Origin: Wuchereria bancrofti
Taxonomy: Eukaryota > Nematoda > Chromadorea > Rhabditida > Onchocercidae
DNA length: 64,000 bases
Direction of reading: 5' to 3'
NCBI GenBank assembly: GCA_005281725.1
Contig: SSBO01000003.1
Coordinates: 1,782,036-1,846,035 of the forward strand
Shown: piece by piece, positions 25,911 through 38,500 of the stretch
Layout: each line of letters opens with the position of its first letter
Numbering within the stretch: the first letter of the stretch is position 1
Position numbers and translations under genes: made by a program
Notes under the pieces: model-generated
Databases searched by the model: none
The model's input: the letters and a program-made list of their open reading frames with translations, nothing else
Told to the model about the DNA's origin: nothing

Positions 25911-28900
25911 GGCCCTTCGAGTTACTGCTCATGACGGGTTAGTTTTTAGAGAAACAAAAACTTGTTTAGTAACACATACCCTAAAAATAACTTCTTCGAA
26001 CATAATTTTTCAAATATACATGAGTCGGTATTTTTTACTGTAACATCTGAATTTATTACAATAAAGAAACGGAAAAAGGCCTAATAAGTAATGCTAATAA
26101 GTAATGCAAATTTATGTTTCCATTATATAATAGTAACAACTTGTTTTTGGAGTTGTTCGATAACTACTACTAGTGGAAAATATGTAGGAGAGACAAGACG
26201 AACTTTAATTTCAATACGTATATCTATTCGTGACAACTACGAATACTCTAATCAGCAAGAAGAATTAGCAAGTTATTGACGTTACATACTAGAAATAGCA
26301 TTTACTCATTACTTATGCGGTCGACTATAATTTTCATCAATCTTTGTCCTCTCTTTTTCCATGAAGTATTTTTCTTCATTTCAATCAACGATCACAATTT
26401 CTACTGTTCACAACACTTTACAGGTACTATCCCTATCTATCAGTGCTTATCTACTTTTTTTTCATATTTCCCCTCTCACCTAACACGTCACAAAAAACTA
26501 CCAGAAAAAGAAGAATCCGGAAAATATAGCTATTCCGGAAGGCAATTACATAGAGTAATTGTTGCATCGATGCCGAATGCAAAGAACATTGAAATTTGAT
26601 GTCTACATGAAACGCACGAGCATGAAACTGTAATGTAACTAAATTAAATTAACGGCGAAAGCTCTAACCTCAAAATTATTATTTTTAGATGGTTTTTATT
26701 TATTTTTTTTATATCAGCAACATTTCAGTATAATTTTTTCTTGATCCGAATGAATGTTATTTTTCTCAAATTGGTAATATTTAATTAAATTTAAAACACA
26801 GAAGTTTTATTCCAAAATAGGAAAAACAATGAAAGGAAAATATAATAAAATTATTTGGTTGTGTTTTTATGCATTTAAATAAAAATAATTCTTGTATAAA
26901 AAAGATATTCATCAAGTAAAGATGATAATGATTAAATAAAAATGATAATCACATTTCATGAAAACTGATAACTGTGTAATTGATTATTGTTTAAGATCAT
27001 TTCATGTCATTCACAAATCATATTAAAGATTTAAAATCTTGAATTTTCCATAATTTATCTTCCTTTTTATTAAAGACTGGTTGTGGATACCATTTTTTTT
27101 GAATTATTTCATTTTTATTAAATTCAAAAGAAGTCGGTGTTTTCCTTTTGTGAAATTGAGTGCTACAGATTGATTTAGCCAAATTTTTTATTATTGAAAC
27201 AGATAATTTCAGCGTCTTATTTGCATCAAAAATTTTTAAGTAATCAAATTTGTATCATTGATCATTGCCCAGTTAAATGTAACTTTTTAAGTTGACTTAA
27301 ATTAAAACTTTATGAGTTCCTTGCACATTTGCATTATTAGTATTTCATTAACTATTGCAGTTAAGCTTTAGCTTAAAGAAAAACTTAAAAATGAGAAAAA
27401 GAAAACTTGTAGTGTTAACATTTGAATCCAAATTTTTAATACATAGCTTGAAAAATACAAAAACGAACGATTTAGTTTCCTAATTTATTGCTAGTTAATA
27501 ACTGAAGCAATTATAAATTAATAACAATTTTTTTAATCATTATTTATTCGTTCCTTAGCTTTACCTTTCTGTCTTTTTTAAAAATTTTTAGAAAATTTGT
27601 TTAAATTTACGATTGAACACTATACGGTATTTATTTTCTGAATTCTTGAAATAATGTATAAATATTAAATTGGATATGGATGCACATTTTATGATGTTTA
27701 CATAAAAAGAGAAGAAAAAAATTTGGGTAATATTACATTTTTTGCGGTGAATGTTTGAACAGTCATAAAATTCTATCCATAATTTGATATCATACTTCGA
27801 GATTTTATCTAAGATGAAAGCATTTCCGTTAAATAATTGAGGTAAACATTGCAAAGCATTTTGTGACGTCAAATGATAGCAATTAGTGAAGCGATCCACT
27901 AAAAGTTAAGAGACAAAGAGGATAAAGCTTTAATTAAAAGTTAGACATAAGTTTTTTAATTGCGTCATTTCAAGTGATGCGAACAGATTCATTTGTTTAT
28001 AATTTTGATAAGCGCAAAAAATTTTGGAACTTCAAAAAGTTCTGATATTATAGCATAAATTTTGTTAATTTATCAATGTTTTAGATTTTGTTTGAAGAAA
28101 TCAACTGAAAATTATGGTGAAAATGATATATTAAAACTTCTGAAAATATGATGAATTTTTTTTGCATTTGTTTTCAATAATTTTTCCAAATTTTTTTATC
28201 TCCCCTTTTTTCTGACATTTTTAAATTACCAGAATAAAAATAGCATGAGAGAAAATTTTGATTGGAATTACAATAAATTTGCTTAATTTTGATTAGGATT
28301 TTATTGCAGAAAACCAATTTTAAATGTTAGATACTGTGTTATAGCATCTAATTAAAAACTAATCAATAAATAAATGATAAACAATGAAATATCGATATAT
28401 ATGTAAATAATCAATACGTTCAGATATGTTCAAACTGATTAACAAATTATGCTAGGAATTACTTAAAAAGTTAAATTAATAAGCAGAACAAATCAAAAAT
28501 TCATTTCATCCACTCATTATGCATACTCTTTATGAAAGTCGAATTGATGTATAATTGTTATCTTATCAATTTATCAATAAATTGTGCAACTACTCTTATG
28601 CATTATCAGTAGAGAGATAGATAGGAAAGCTGAAAATCACATTTTGTTTGACCTTAGTTTCACGAAGAGTATCCTATAAAGAAGAAAGGTTTGCATGACT
28701 GATAAATGATATGATCAGCTTAACAAATTAAGAAATGGATGTTGTCTTGCAGAAAATCTGTGAAGCATAAATAAATGAAATTTATTAAAGTGTTAGTATA
28801 ATTTAATAACTTCTCAAAGAATCTCTTTCCTTCCTATTCAATTATTGCACGATTATCTCTGCCATATAAAATTTCTGTTTATCACAATTTATTTCAAAAA

Positions 28901-29564
28901 ATTTAGTTAGAGAAAATATCAAGGCAAAAATATTTGATAAGATGAAACTTCTAAACTTTACAATAATATCGCAAATTTTATGATGCAATATGATTTAAGT
29001 TAAGAAACATTGAAATATTGATGGAATCCTGGACATAAATAAGAAAGCAATTAGTTGAAATTTATTTCATAAATGAATAATTAAATCATATTATTGAATA
29101 ACAATATCAAATGCAATGTGCTGATTATTTTAACTAAAATTTTTTGTGATGAAACTTCGATGACGAGGTAATATTTTAGTAATTCTTTTCTTCAATTCAG
29201 ATTTGACAAGTTGAAATTAATTGAAAAAGTTCAAGCAGAGTTTTTAATAGTCATTTAATGATGAGACATATTTTTCTAGCAATAACTAATTATCTTCTAA
29301 ACTTTATAGAATAAAAGGGTAATTTTTCAATTCCTAATAAGCATTTGAATTCCATTTTAATTTTTTCATGTGGGATTTCATAAGATGGTGTAAAAATCTT
29401 ATTTGAAATCATTTATCTGAAAGTAATCCAATATAAATTATTAAATTTTAGATGCATTTAATTGCTTTTTCTCTTTCATATGGCATCTGGCAGTTACATT
29501 TTAAATTTCACTTGAGCTTATATATTGAAATAAAGATCAGATCTGTTGTCGTTATCATTTCCAA
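25911..29564. other. Spacer upstream of patr-1 and downstream of the peroxidase
   Basis: Contains the presumed patr-1 promoter next to 25910 and the peroxidase 3' end below 29565. Three closely packed dyads lie at 26516-26573. A minus-strand open stretch at 27901-27734 has an acceptor (CTTTTAG) before it and a GTAATA donor after it, so it could be a stray exon or a gene remnant, but I recognise no family. The remainder is AT-rich with nothing I can support. Confidence 0.45.
26516..26573. promoter_or_regulatory. Three adjacent dyad elements upstream of patr-1
   Basis: TCCGGAA/TTCCGGA with a 10-base spacer (26516-26539), CAATTAC/GTAATTG with a 5-base spacer (26543-26561), and the perfect palindrome GCATCGATGC (26564-26573) follow one another 600-660 bp upstream of the patr-1 ATG. 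CCGGAA is the core of ETS-family sites. A regulatory role is inference. Confidence 0.4.
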
Positions 29565-32500
29565 TTATTCCTTCCATTTTGTTAAGTCTATTTGTGATAT
29601 TTGGGCGCATGATATCATTTGACCAATCCGAAATGCTTCGCGTGGTACTCTACTGATATTATCACCATTATCACAGAGTAAACGAGAAAAACTACTTTTA
29701 CGTATTTCTATGAGCTGAGCTCGCGTGAAGATACCTGGATTCTCATAGTAAAACCTGTAATTGCATTTTATTTGAAGCAATTATTTATCCTGTTAACAGC
29801 TAATCAGTTAACCTTTTTGACATAAAAAGAATAAAATAAATTCCAAATTAAACAAAAAGTTACGATTTTTTTTTTGTCATCAAATTTTAGAAAATTAAGA
29901 TATGCTAAATTTAAAAGATTTTTTTACCGGTCACCATCTCGTGTCCTTTGAAACTGTGGTCCAATTATACATGCAAAAGTTGGTCCAATAAAACCTCTTT
30001 GGACAGGATCTTCTAATAAACCACCCACAAACAAGTCTACTTTATCTGAAACGTAAAAGTAAAAGTTCAGATTTTACTAAAAATAATCAAATTCTTATTT
30101 TCTTACTAGAAATATGAAAATATTATTAGTATGTAAAAAAGAAAAAGTTTAAATGAGAAACTGAATAAGATTCCAGCTAATTTCTGAGGAGTTTAATCAT
30201 ACCTGGTGTACCATAAATTTGCTTTAGCTTTGCTCGTATTTGAGGATTCATAATTTCGCGTGAAAACTAAACTTGCAAACAAAGATTAAATAAAGTTTAA
30301 AATTTAAATAAATTATTTTCATTGTCAACTATTTATTATCTTTTGCTATTAATTAATTATCCAATTAGTGCACACAGTGTACAATGTACCTTCCTTGCTA
30401 ATAACCTTTGATTTCTTCAACAAAATTTATAATTGAAACTATTAATAAAATAATTAATAAACCTGCTGTAATGTCTTAGAAATTAAAATTGATTAGAATT
30501 TATTCAATATTTGAAAGAAAGAGTTAAATTAAACTAATCAAATAGATAAGCAATTTCAAATTGAATTTTTAAATTAAACTAATCAAATAGATGAGCAATT
30601 TCAAATTGAGATGAAATAAAAAAGAACAAACATCATTAAAAGTGGTAGCACGTGAAAGACCACAAAATTGTCGAAATCGCGTATATGACGGTAAGCCGTG
30701 ATCACGACCACGTTGTATATTAATGGCACCTAAGTCTGTATTACCAAACATATTTTCTGTTATCGATTTTGTAAGTCGTTGTGGTCGTTTTACAGGTAAC
30801 ATCATCATACCACGCAATATTGGATCAATGCCACCCTAAGCATTTCCATAACTTCTGCTCACTAATAAATTTTTATTTATCAAACTTATTTTAATTACAC
30901 TTATCAATTTTAATTATCAATAAAAGAAATATTTATAATATCTATTTACATAGTTATATGCAAACAAAATATCTCTCTATAGCAAAATGTTATTATAGGT
31001 TAATTTTATTTACTCATAAAGTTAATTTTATTTACACATAAAAAATTATTTCTATGTAATTTTGATGCAAATGAATTTGATGTAAACTTACACCAAATAT
31101 TAAACGATCGGTATGTTGTGTTCCTTCAACAAATGAGAAACTTCCCAACGAAGTATTATGAAAATGTTGATCTAAGCGTAGATAAATTTCCTAAAATTTA
31201 CTGGAAATTTATCACTGTAATGAAAAATTAGTTGTTAATTAATTATCTTTAGCAGATGAAAGAATTGAAAGTGTTATCTATGATATCATTGATTATCAAT
31301 CAATGATTTGATTTTTTTTTCTCTATCAGTCGTATTATCATTTGTATTATTTTTAGTCGCTCAAATATTTCAGAAAATTTTCAGGCTCTTTCCATTTCCA
31401 TCATTAATCTTACTTCAGCTAAAAAAAAAAAATAAAGAAAAAGAAATTTTGAGAGAAATTCATATTTGCATACTTGAATCATTCCATGACCAAATCGGAA
31501 AGCTGCTGAACTGAACTCATTAACTAAAGTAGGGTCAACATTCTGATTATACCCGCGATAATGACTAACTGTTGTTGCAAATGCATTTCCCAGAATTGCG
31601 GGTAAAAATTCCCTGCAAATGACCAAATAATTTTAATATCTATCATTTAAGCGTAACATTTGCATAATTATCAGGAAATTTTTATAATGGAAGGATGATT
31701 TTATTGAGAATAATACCAACATATTATTGAATAAATTTAGGATGAAACATTGCTCAATGAGACTTTCAATCAGTGAAATATTTTATTTCCTCAACGAAAT
31801 TTACCAAATTTTTAATTTCAAAGCTCTTAATTAATTAGAATTTTTGATTATTATTAGGAAAAATGAAACTAAGTGAGTAACCTATAAGTAATAGCTTGAA
31901 CTTCTGCGCCAACAATTTTCCTTGCTTCCATAAATAATCGATCACCGTTCCAATGTGGATTTAACTTTCGTAGGACATTAACCAATCTGTCAAAAAAATT
32001 TAAACTTAATACAATTAAAAATAGCTATACAGTTGATTCATTATTTAAAATGTTATAATTCTACAGTAAAAAATATCATTTTCCTATCGATAATATTGTA
32101 AGCTCAGAAAATTCATTTATTTTAAAAACAAAAAGTTTAAAATTAATCTTTAGTTATAGAGAAAACTTTCCTTCATGTCATGTCAAAACAAATGTCAACA
32201 ATCAATTCATCACACATTTTTACACGTGTGATTTACGTTGACAATACTCATTTTAAACTGTTGCATTCACATACTATGAAAATAATATTTAGGTCAACTT
32301 ATTATAGCAAATAAAAATGCAATCTAAGACAATAACTTAAGGAAAAAAAAAATTTTTTTTTTTGGCTTTAAATACAATAATTAATTAATGGTAGCAAAAT
32401 TTTTTAACAGAATGGTAAATTTTTTTTTTTTTTGACTTAAGTAGCAAATTTTAACAGATTGATAAATTTTATATAAAAAATGAAAAAATAATTAAATTTA

Positions 32501-35500
32501 TTTCGTGGATACACTTTTGTAGTAAAATTATGATGGTTTAAGTATGAAATTGCTGATACAACAATTGTTGATAGAGCAATTACTGGTACAGTAATTAAAT
32601 CTAACAACAGGAAATTTTTTATTATCATTATGCTATTCCTAGATAAACTTATATTCACATCTTTTCATCTTCATTTTAGAATAATCAATTTTTTATTGAA
32701 ATTTCAAAAAATTATCAATAAAAATTTTGTTGTAATAAAAAAATTCTAGTTTGTTACGAATTGTTAACATTTATTGTCGTTAGTAATATTAAAACATTTC
32801 TTTTAATTACTTTAAAATGATTAGAATAAATGATTTTACTTTTAGTTTTTTTTTTTTTTGTAACAAATTAATATTATAATATAATTTCTTTTTTTGATTA
32901 AAAATTAAAAATTTTTTTTCGAAATTGGGAATTTTACTAATTGAAACATACCGATTATGTTCTCGTGTTAAGATAATGTGATAAGAGCTAAGGCCCATAA
33001 ATAAATTTACACGACTGTCACCAGCGACAAAAATAGCTGAACAGGATGCAGCATTCCGGCATTTTCTTATATCAAATGGTAACAAACGTAGTCCATTAAA
33101 GAAAACTGTCTTCAAAAAACCTGTTTTACCTTCTCGGAATTTATGCAAATCCTAAAATTTAAAAATTACATTCATAACTTCATATGAATAAAATGTAAAA
33201 AAAAAAAAAAAAAAAAAACATTAACCATTTACACTTTTCCATATCATTTTTTCTTTTTTTTTGCACTATTTTGTGCTTTATCAATGAAAAGATTAGTTTG
33301 AAAAAGAATGTTAGAAATACTATCCTATAAAATAATGAATTTTCTCAAAAACAACTTACTCCAACACTGGAACCATAAATTGGTGATCCATCAATAAAAT
33401 TAGTATTTTCATTAAGCTGTTGTCGTGGTTTTTGTTTTCCGGAACCACATATGGCACTAGAACGTGACACCCGAATGCATCTATTAGATTTGAAACTAAA
33501 ATTAAAAATATTTCATCATTTATTAGAGAGTTTAATGAAATATAAAAGATATAAATGAAAAGTTATACGTTTTATTTGGATCTTTTGGCAAAATAGGCAC
33601 AGTCATACATCGACCACGGATATTCTTGCAAACATTACACTTGGCTGATGGAACAAGCGTTGTTTTTGCCATTTCATGAATGAGATATTGTCCCCATTGC
33701 ATTAATAAAGCATTGTATTCTCCATGTTGTACCGTTTTTCGAGATGAAAGTATGAAACGACTAACTTCACGAGCATTTGGTCGAATTGGAAGCATAGAAC
33801 CGAAAATAAATTCAAATATTTGATTTTAATTTAAATTAATTGCTCTTATGCGTCTAGAAATTTAAGTTGTTATTTTATTTTGGTATTCCTTCTGAGGATT
33901 ACCTTAAGGAATTCCACTTGAAATCCTTTATTTAAACTTAATATGAACCCGTACTAAAACTATTTGATGCATATCACAGACGACGCATTTCAAAAAATTA
34001 AAAACGCGTTAAAAATTCTTAAAAAAAATTTTTTTTTGCAAAATTAGAAGAAATTAAAAAACGAACCAACTGGCTCTGAAAGTTTATTATCATATTCTGG
34101 GAGTAACAATCTGAAATATAGTATATTTTTGAAATTATAAAGAGTTAATAAGTATTACTAACAATGAATTAATTTATTTCAAAAAACTGAAAGATAATAA
34201 TTTAATAATTTAATTTTTCATTCAAAATTATACTACCTATTTATTACTACTGATAACAATATTTCAGTTTATTAATATTGAAATATACAAATTAATGATA
34301 ACCTATTATAAGGTCGAAACGCAGCTCCACGTAACGGTCGTAAGAGATTATTACATGTACCATCCATTGTACGATAATATAAATTGTAACAGAGGGAACG
34401 TTGACATTCTGCTTCATCTAAACGTGGGACACAACCAAAAGCCATGTTCGATTGTACTACTTCTTCTTGAGTTAATGCTCTTCGGCCTGATAAATCTGCA
34501 ATATTTTAATAAACTCTAAATTAGCTAAATTTCTATATTTTCAGTTTAATTATGATTTAAAGTATAGAATTGTTAATTAATTACTTAAATATATTTGCAT
34601 CTAGAATTTGGCGCTTTTTGTTGTAGTGCAAGCTAGAGAAATGACGGGTAACAATGATTGATTTATTGATTACTGATAATAATATTAAGGAATTTGATAA
34701 ATTTTATTTTGAATGTTAACCTTGATGATGCATTCATTTATAATGCATGCATATCAGTGATATTGCATACTGCATATCAGATAAGTTTAGGTTATTTCAA
34801 TTCAATTTCAATTGACAAAACTAACACTTAACCTTCAACTGAGAAAATGAGTCGTTCACGGAGTAAAATTTCAGCTGCATTCGAAGGATTAGCTTGAATT
34901 TGTTTACATCGATCTAAAACTGTTAATCGTTGGGTGGTTGAAGTTTTGTGTGTTGAATGCAAAGTGACAGTTGAATGATTGCTTGGCCGATGTTGACGAT
35001 TTCTCAAAGGCCTAGAAATATTTCTGTATTTTAGATTCAGAATATGTTATAATTAAGATAAGAGAGTATTGATTTGATTTTAAAAGTTATCTCTGCTATT
35101 TATTAATGTCATAGGATGAAAATTTAAGTATAAATTTAATTTTGTAATCAATTTCAATGTCTATTTGATTAATCAATTATCAATAAATGTATGCCTTTTT
35201 TGCTTATTTTTGCGAAGACGCTTTCTTTTAATCTTTTTATTTGATCGATGAGAATTGCGTGTTGCAGCGGTCGATAATCGACGCTGATTGTTACGAAGTG
35301 GTCGTCGTGATGCTCCTAAAAAAGAAATTAAAAGCTTTTATTTGCAATAACAAATTATTTAAATTAGCCTTAAAGATAAACTGTCAAAAGATAAATTATC
35401 AATGAGATAAGTTTTTTTCAAATTCATTCCTGATTTTGGAATTTTTTTTTTTGCTTTTTTTGAGCAATATATTTAAAAATACTTGTTAATGATTTATTTT

Positions 35501-38500
35501 TTCATCCATAATTTTTTAAATGTTTGAACTAGAAATGAATGTCTGTTACTGAAGTTAAAAAAAAAAAGAATAAAAAATAAATTGAACTGAAGGAAATTGT
35601 CAACCAACAATCATTTATTAAAATGTTATTATAAATTCATATCATTTGTCAGTCTTATGTTCTGCAATATGTTCATTACTTTCAAATAACCTTTCTTGGT
35701 CAAAGATCGGTTGAATTTTAAATTTGAAAATTTTGCAAGTTATTTGATTTTGCAATTGCAATATACATCATTTACTTTGCTGTGTCATTGCATACCACAA
35801 CTGATTAAAGTAACAAAATTTTGTTTCAAAAAAAAAAAAAAAAAATTGTCTCAAAGTTAGTTTTTTTCCTCAAAAAAACAAATCGAAAAGTCGAAATGAT
35901 TCAATTTTTGAAATTTGAATTTAATGTTACTTTCAAAAGTATTTTAAAATGATGTGTAAAAAGTCCATCAAATACTTCTGTGTTATTATAATGCGTAAAT
36001 AAAGCTTTCTTATTGACGATAACAAGTTTTTTTCCAGTAGTAAAATTTATTAATTTCTTAATTTTCATTCATTCTAATAAATGGCGCTAATTTTATTTAG
36101 CGCTTTACGTTAATATATAATTTGTTGTATTTTTAAGTAGTTTTCGTTTGCCAATTTCACTTATCATAGTAACATTTTGCTGTCACAAAACTCTTTTCAA
36201 TCACAAAATTTCATTTAAGAAATTTATATTTAAAAAATTATTCTAGCTAATTGAGTAAGTCAAATTAAATATAAAATAAAAAATCAGAGAAGAAAATGAA
36301 TAATCCGAAAAGTATGTTCACAATTACAAAGATTGTACGACATTTGCGCATTCATTCGGATAATTCTGATGTTGCATACAACATAATCATTAATTATAAA
36401 AATGAGAAGATTGTAAAACTTTTGCATCAAAAATTAACTGAAATTGAATTATTTTCGTTTTAATTATAATTGCTATAGTAATTAAAAGAAAAATTATGAA
36501 ATTTGTTGTAGTTTTAAGAATTTCAAAAGGTTTTAATTGAAACAAACAATGAAATGTTAAATTAAAGATTATAGAATTATTGTTAGAATATGTGCATAAA
36601 ATTTAGCAGCTATTCCTTTATAGCCATAAAAGTTAATTAATTGTTAATTATTTTTATTTTAATTATAATTATTATGTTACATGTAAAAATATTTAATCAT
36701 TTTTATTAAGTTATTCATTCAATTAAACTAATGTTGATTTTTCTCAACTTTTCAAAACTTGTTTTTACATTATCATCTGGTACCGTTATTATCCTAAAAA
36801 TGTTATCGAATCAATCCTTTCTCATTTTCTAATTTATGAGGCATTCTATTTGAAGATGTTTACATATTTTCAGATAGTAAACACTTGCTACATTATATCA
36901 ATTTTTCATTTACTAATTCTTTCATAATTAACTTTTTATTAAAATATTAGGAAAGCTCTAATCTAAACAGACACTAATTAATTCGAATTAATCAAGTCAA
37001 GAAAGTTTGACTGCTTTTCAAAAATTAATTAAGTAAAATCATTTGCTATCAAACAGATTTACCAGTCGAATATCTCAATATCATTTCAATATTTGACATT
37101 TTCAACAATCACAACACTTTCCATTTCTTATTTTCATTAACTTTTCTATCTATTCATCCATTCGCTTATTTCAAATTTTGAAACAACAAATAGAAACTAG
37201 AAAAATCAGTATTTTTCACTTTAAGAATTTTAAATTTTCAAAATCTTCACTTTGTCATTTTTAATATTTCGAACAAATACAATGCCTCTTCACAAATATC
37301 TATGAAAATGATTACACTTTAACATTCATTTTTTCGTTTTTGAATAAAATTAAAATTGTAATTCTGAGAAAATGAAATACAAATTATAGTGCATTTTCAT
37401 ATTACGCAAAATTTCATTTCTGATTCTATTTTCTTTCTTCAGTAAATTTTGATCCATCATTTCTGTTACTTATGAAAGCATTTTAATTTACCATGTCAAC
37501 AATGAAAAGTTTTAGGGATATTTGTAAAAGTAAAACTTTAAATTAAAAGAAATATATTATAATATTGTTAAATAATTAAAATAAATCCATTTGTGTTGAT
37601 TAATATAGTTTTAAAAATACGAATTGGATAGAAAATTAGAGAAAATGAAAAAAAAAATTGCAACAATAAATCAATCAGTGTAACTAATAAAAGGTAAAGT
37701 CGTTTACCATAACGAAATCTTTTGAAATTCCATTTATTTCTTTTCTTTCGTTATCATTCAAATGCTATTCAGAATCTTTAAACAAATTTAATTTTTACAT
37801 TGTGCAAATTTTTTTCTGTTTCAAATTATAATTAATCATACAATTTGAAACATTAAAAAAACTTTCCATATTCGATTGCTGATTAATTAATTAATTACAA
37901 TAGAATTAAGTCCATAGTACAATATATATTTCATTATGAAATCTTTTTTCTTTTTTTCCTTTTCATTAAAAAAGGAGAAATGAATAAAAAGTCATTTACA
38001 GTCATTTCATGTAACAAAAGGTAATCTAGAAATGATAACAAAAATATATTCTTTAACAATTTATTCGGAATATATTATCACTTAAAAAAGTAAACGAGTA
38101 TAACTCACTTCAATTAATTTAATTTATAAATTAATGAGATTCCAAGTAAAGCTTAATATATGCAAAAGTGTTATATAAAATTTCAATTCATCATAGACTA
38201 TTTTATCCATTCATTATTGCTAAATTCTTCTTATTTTCTATCATTTATTAATGAAATTTTGAATGTTTCAAACTTTCTTCGACAGTCTAAAAAAACTTTG
38301 AATCGTTGAAACTTCATTAATTAATAATTGCGATATATAAAAAAATATTGATGCTTAGAATTAATAATATTTTAATAACCAATATTTTCTTATATGTATT
38401 TATTAAATTGCTGAACAAATGTTATAGTAAATTGATCGAATATTGCTAATTGATAAATTAGAAGTGGCCCAGATTTTCTTTATATTTTCGTCAATTTTTG

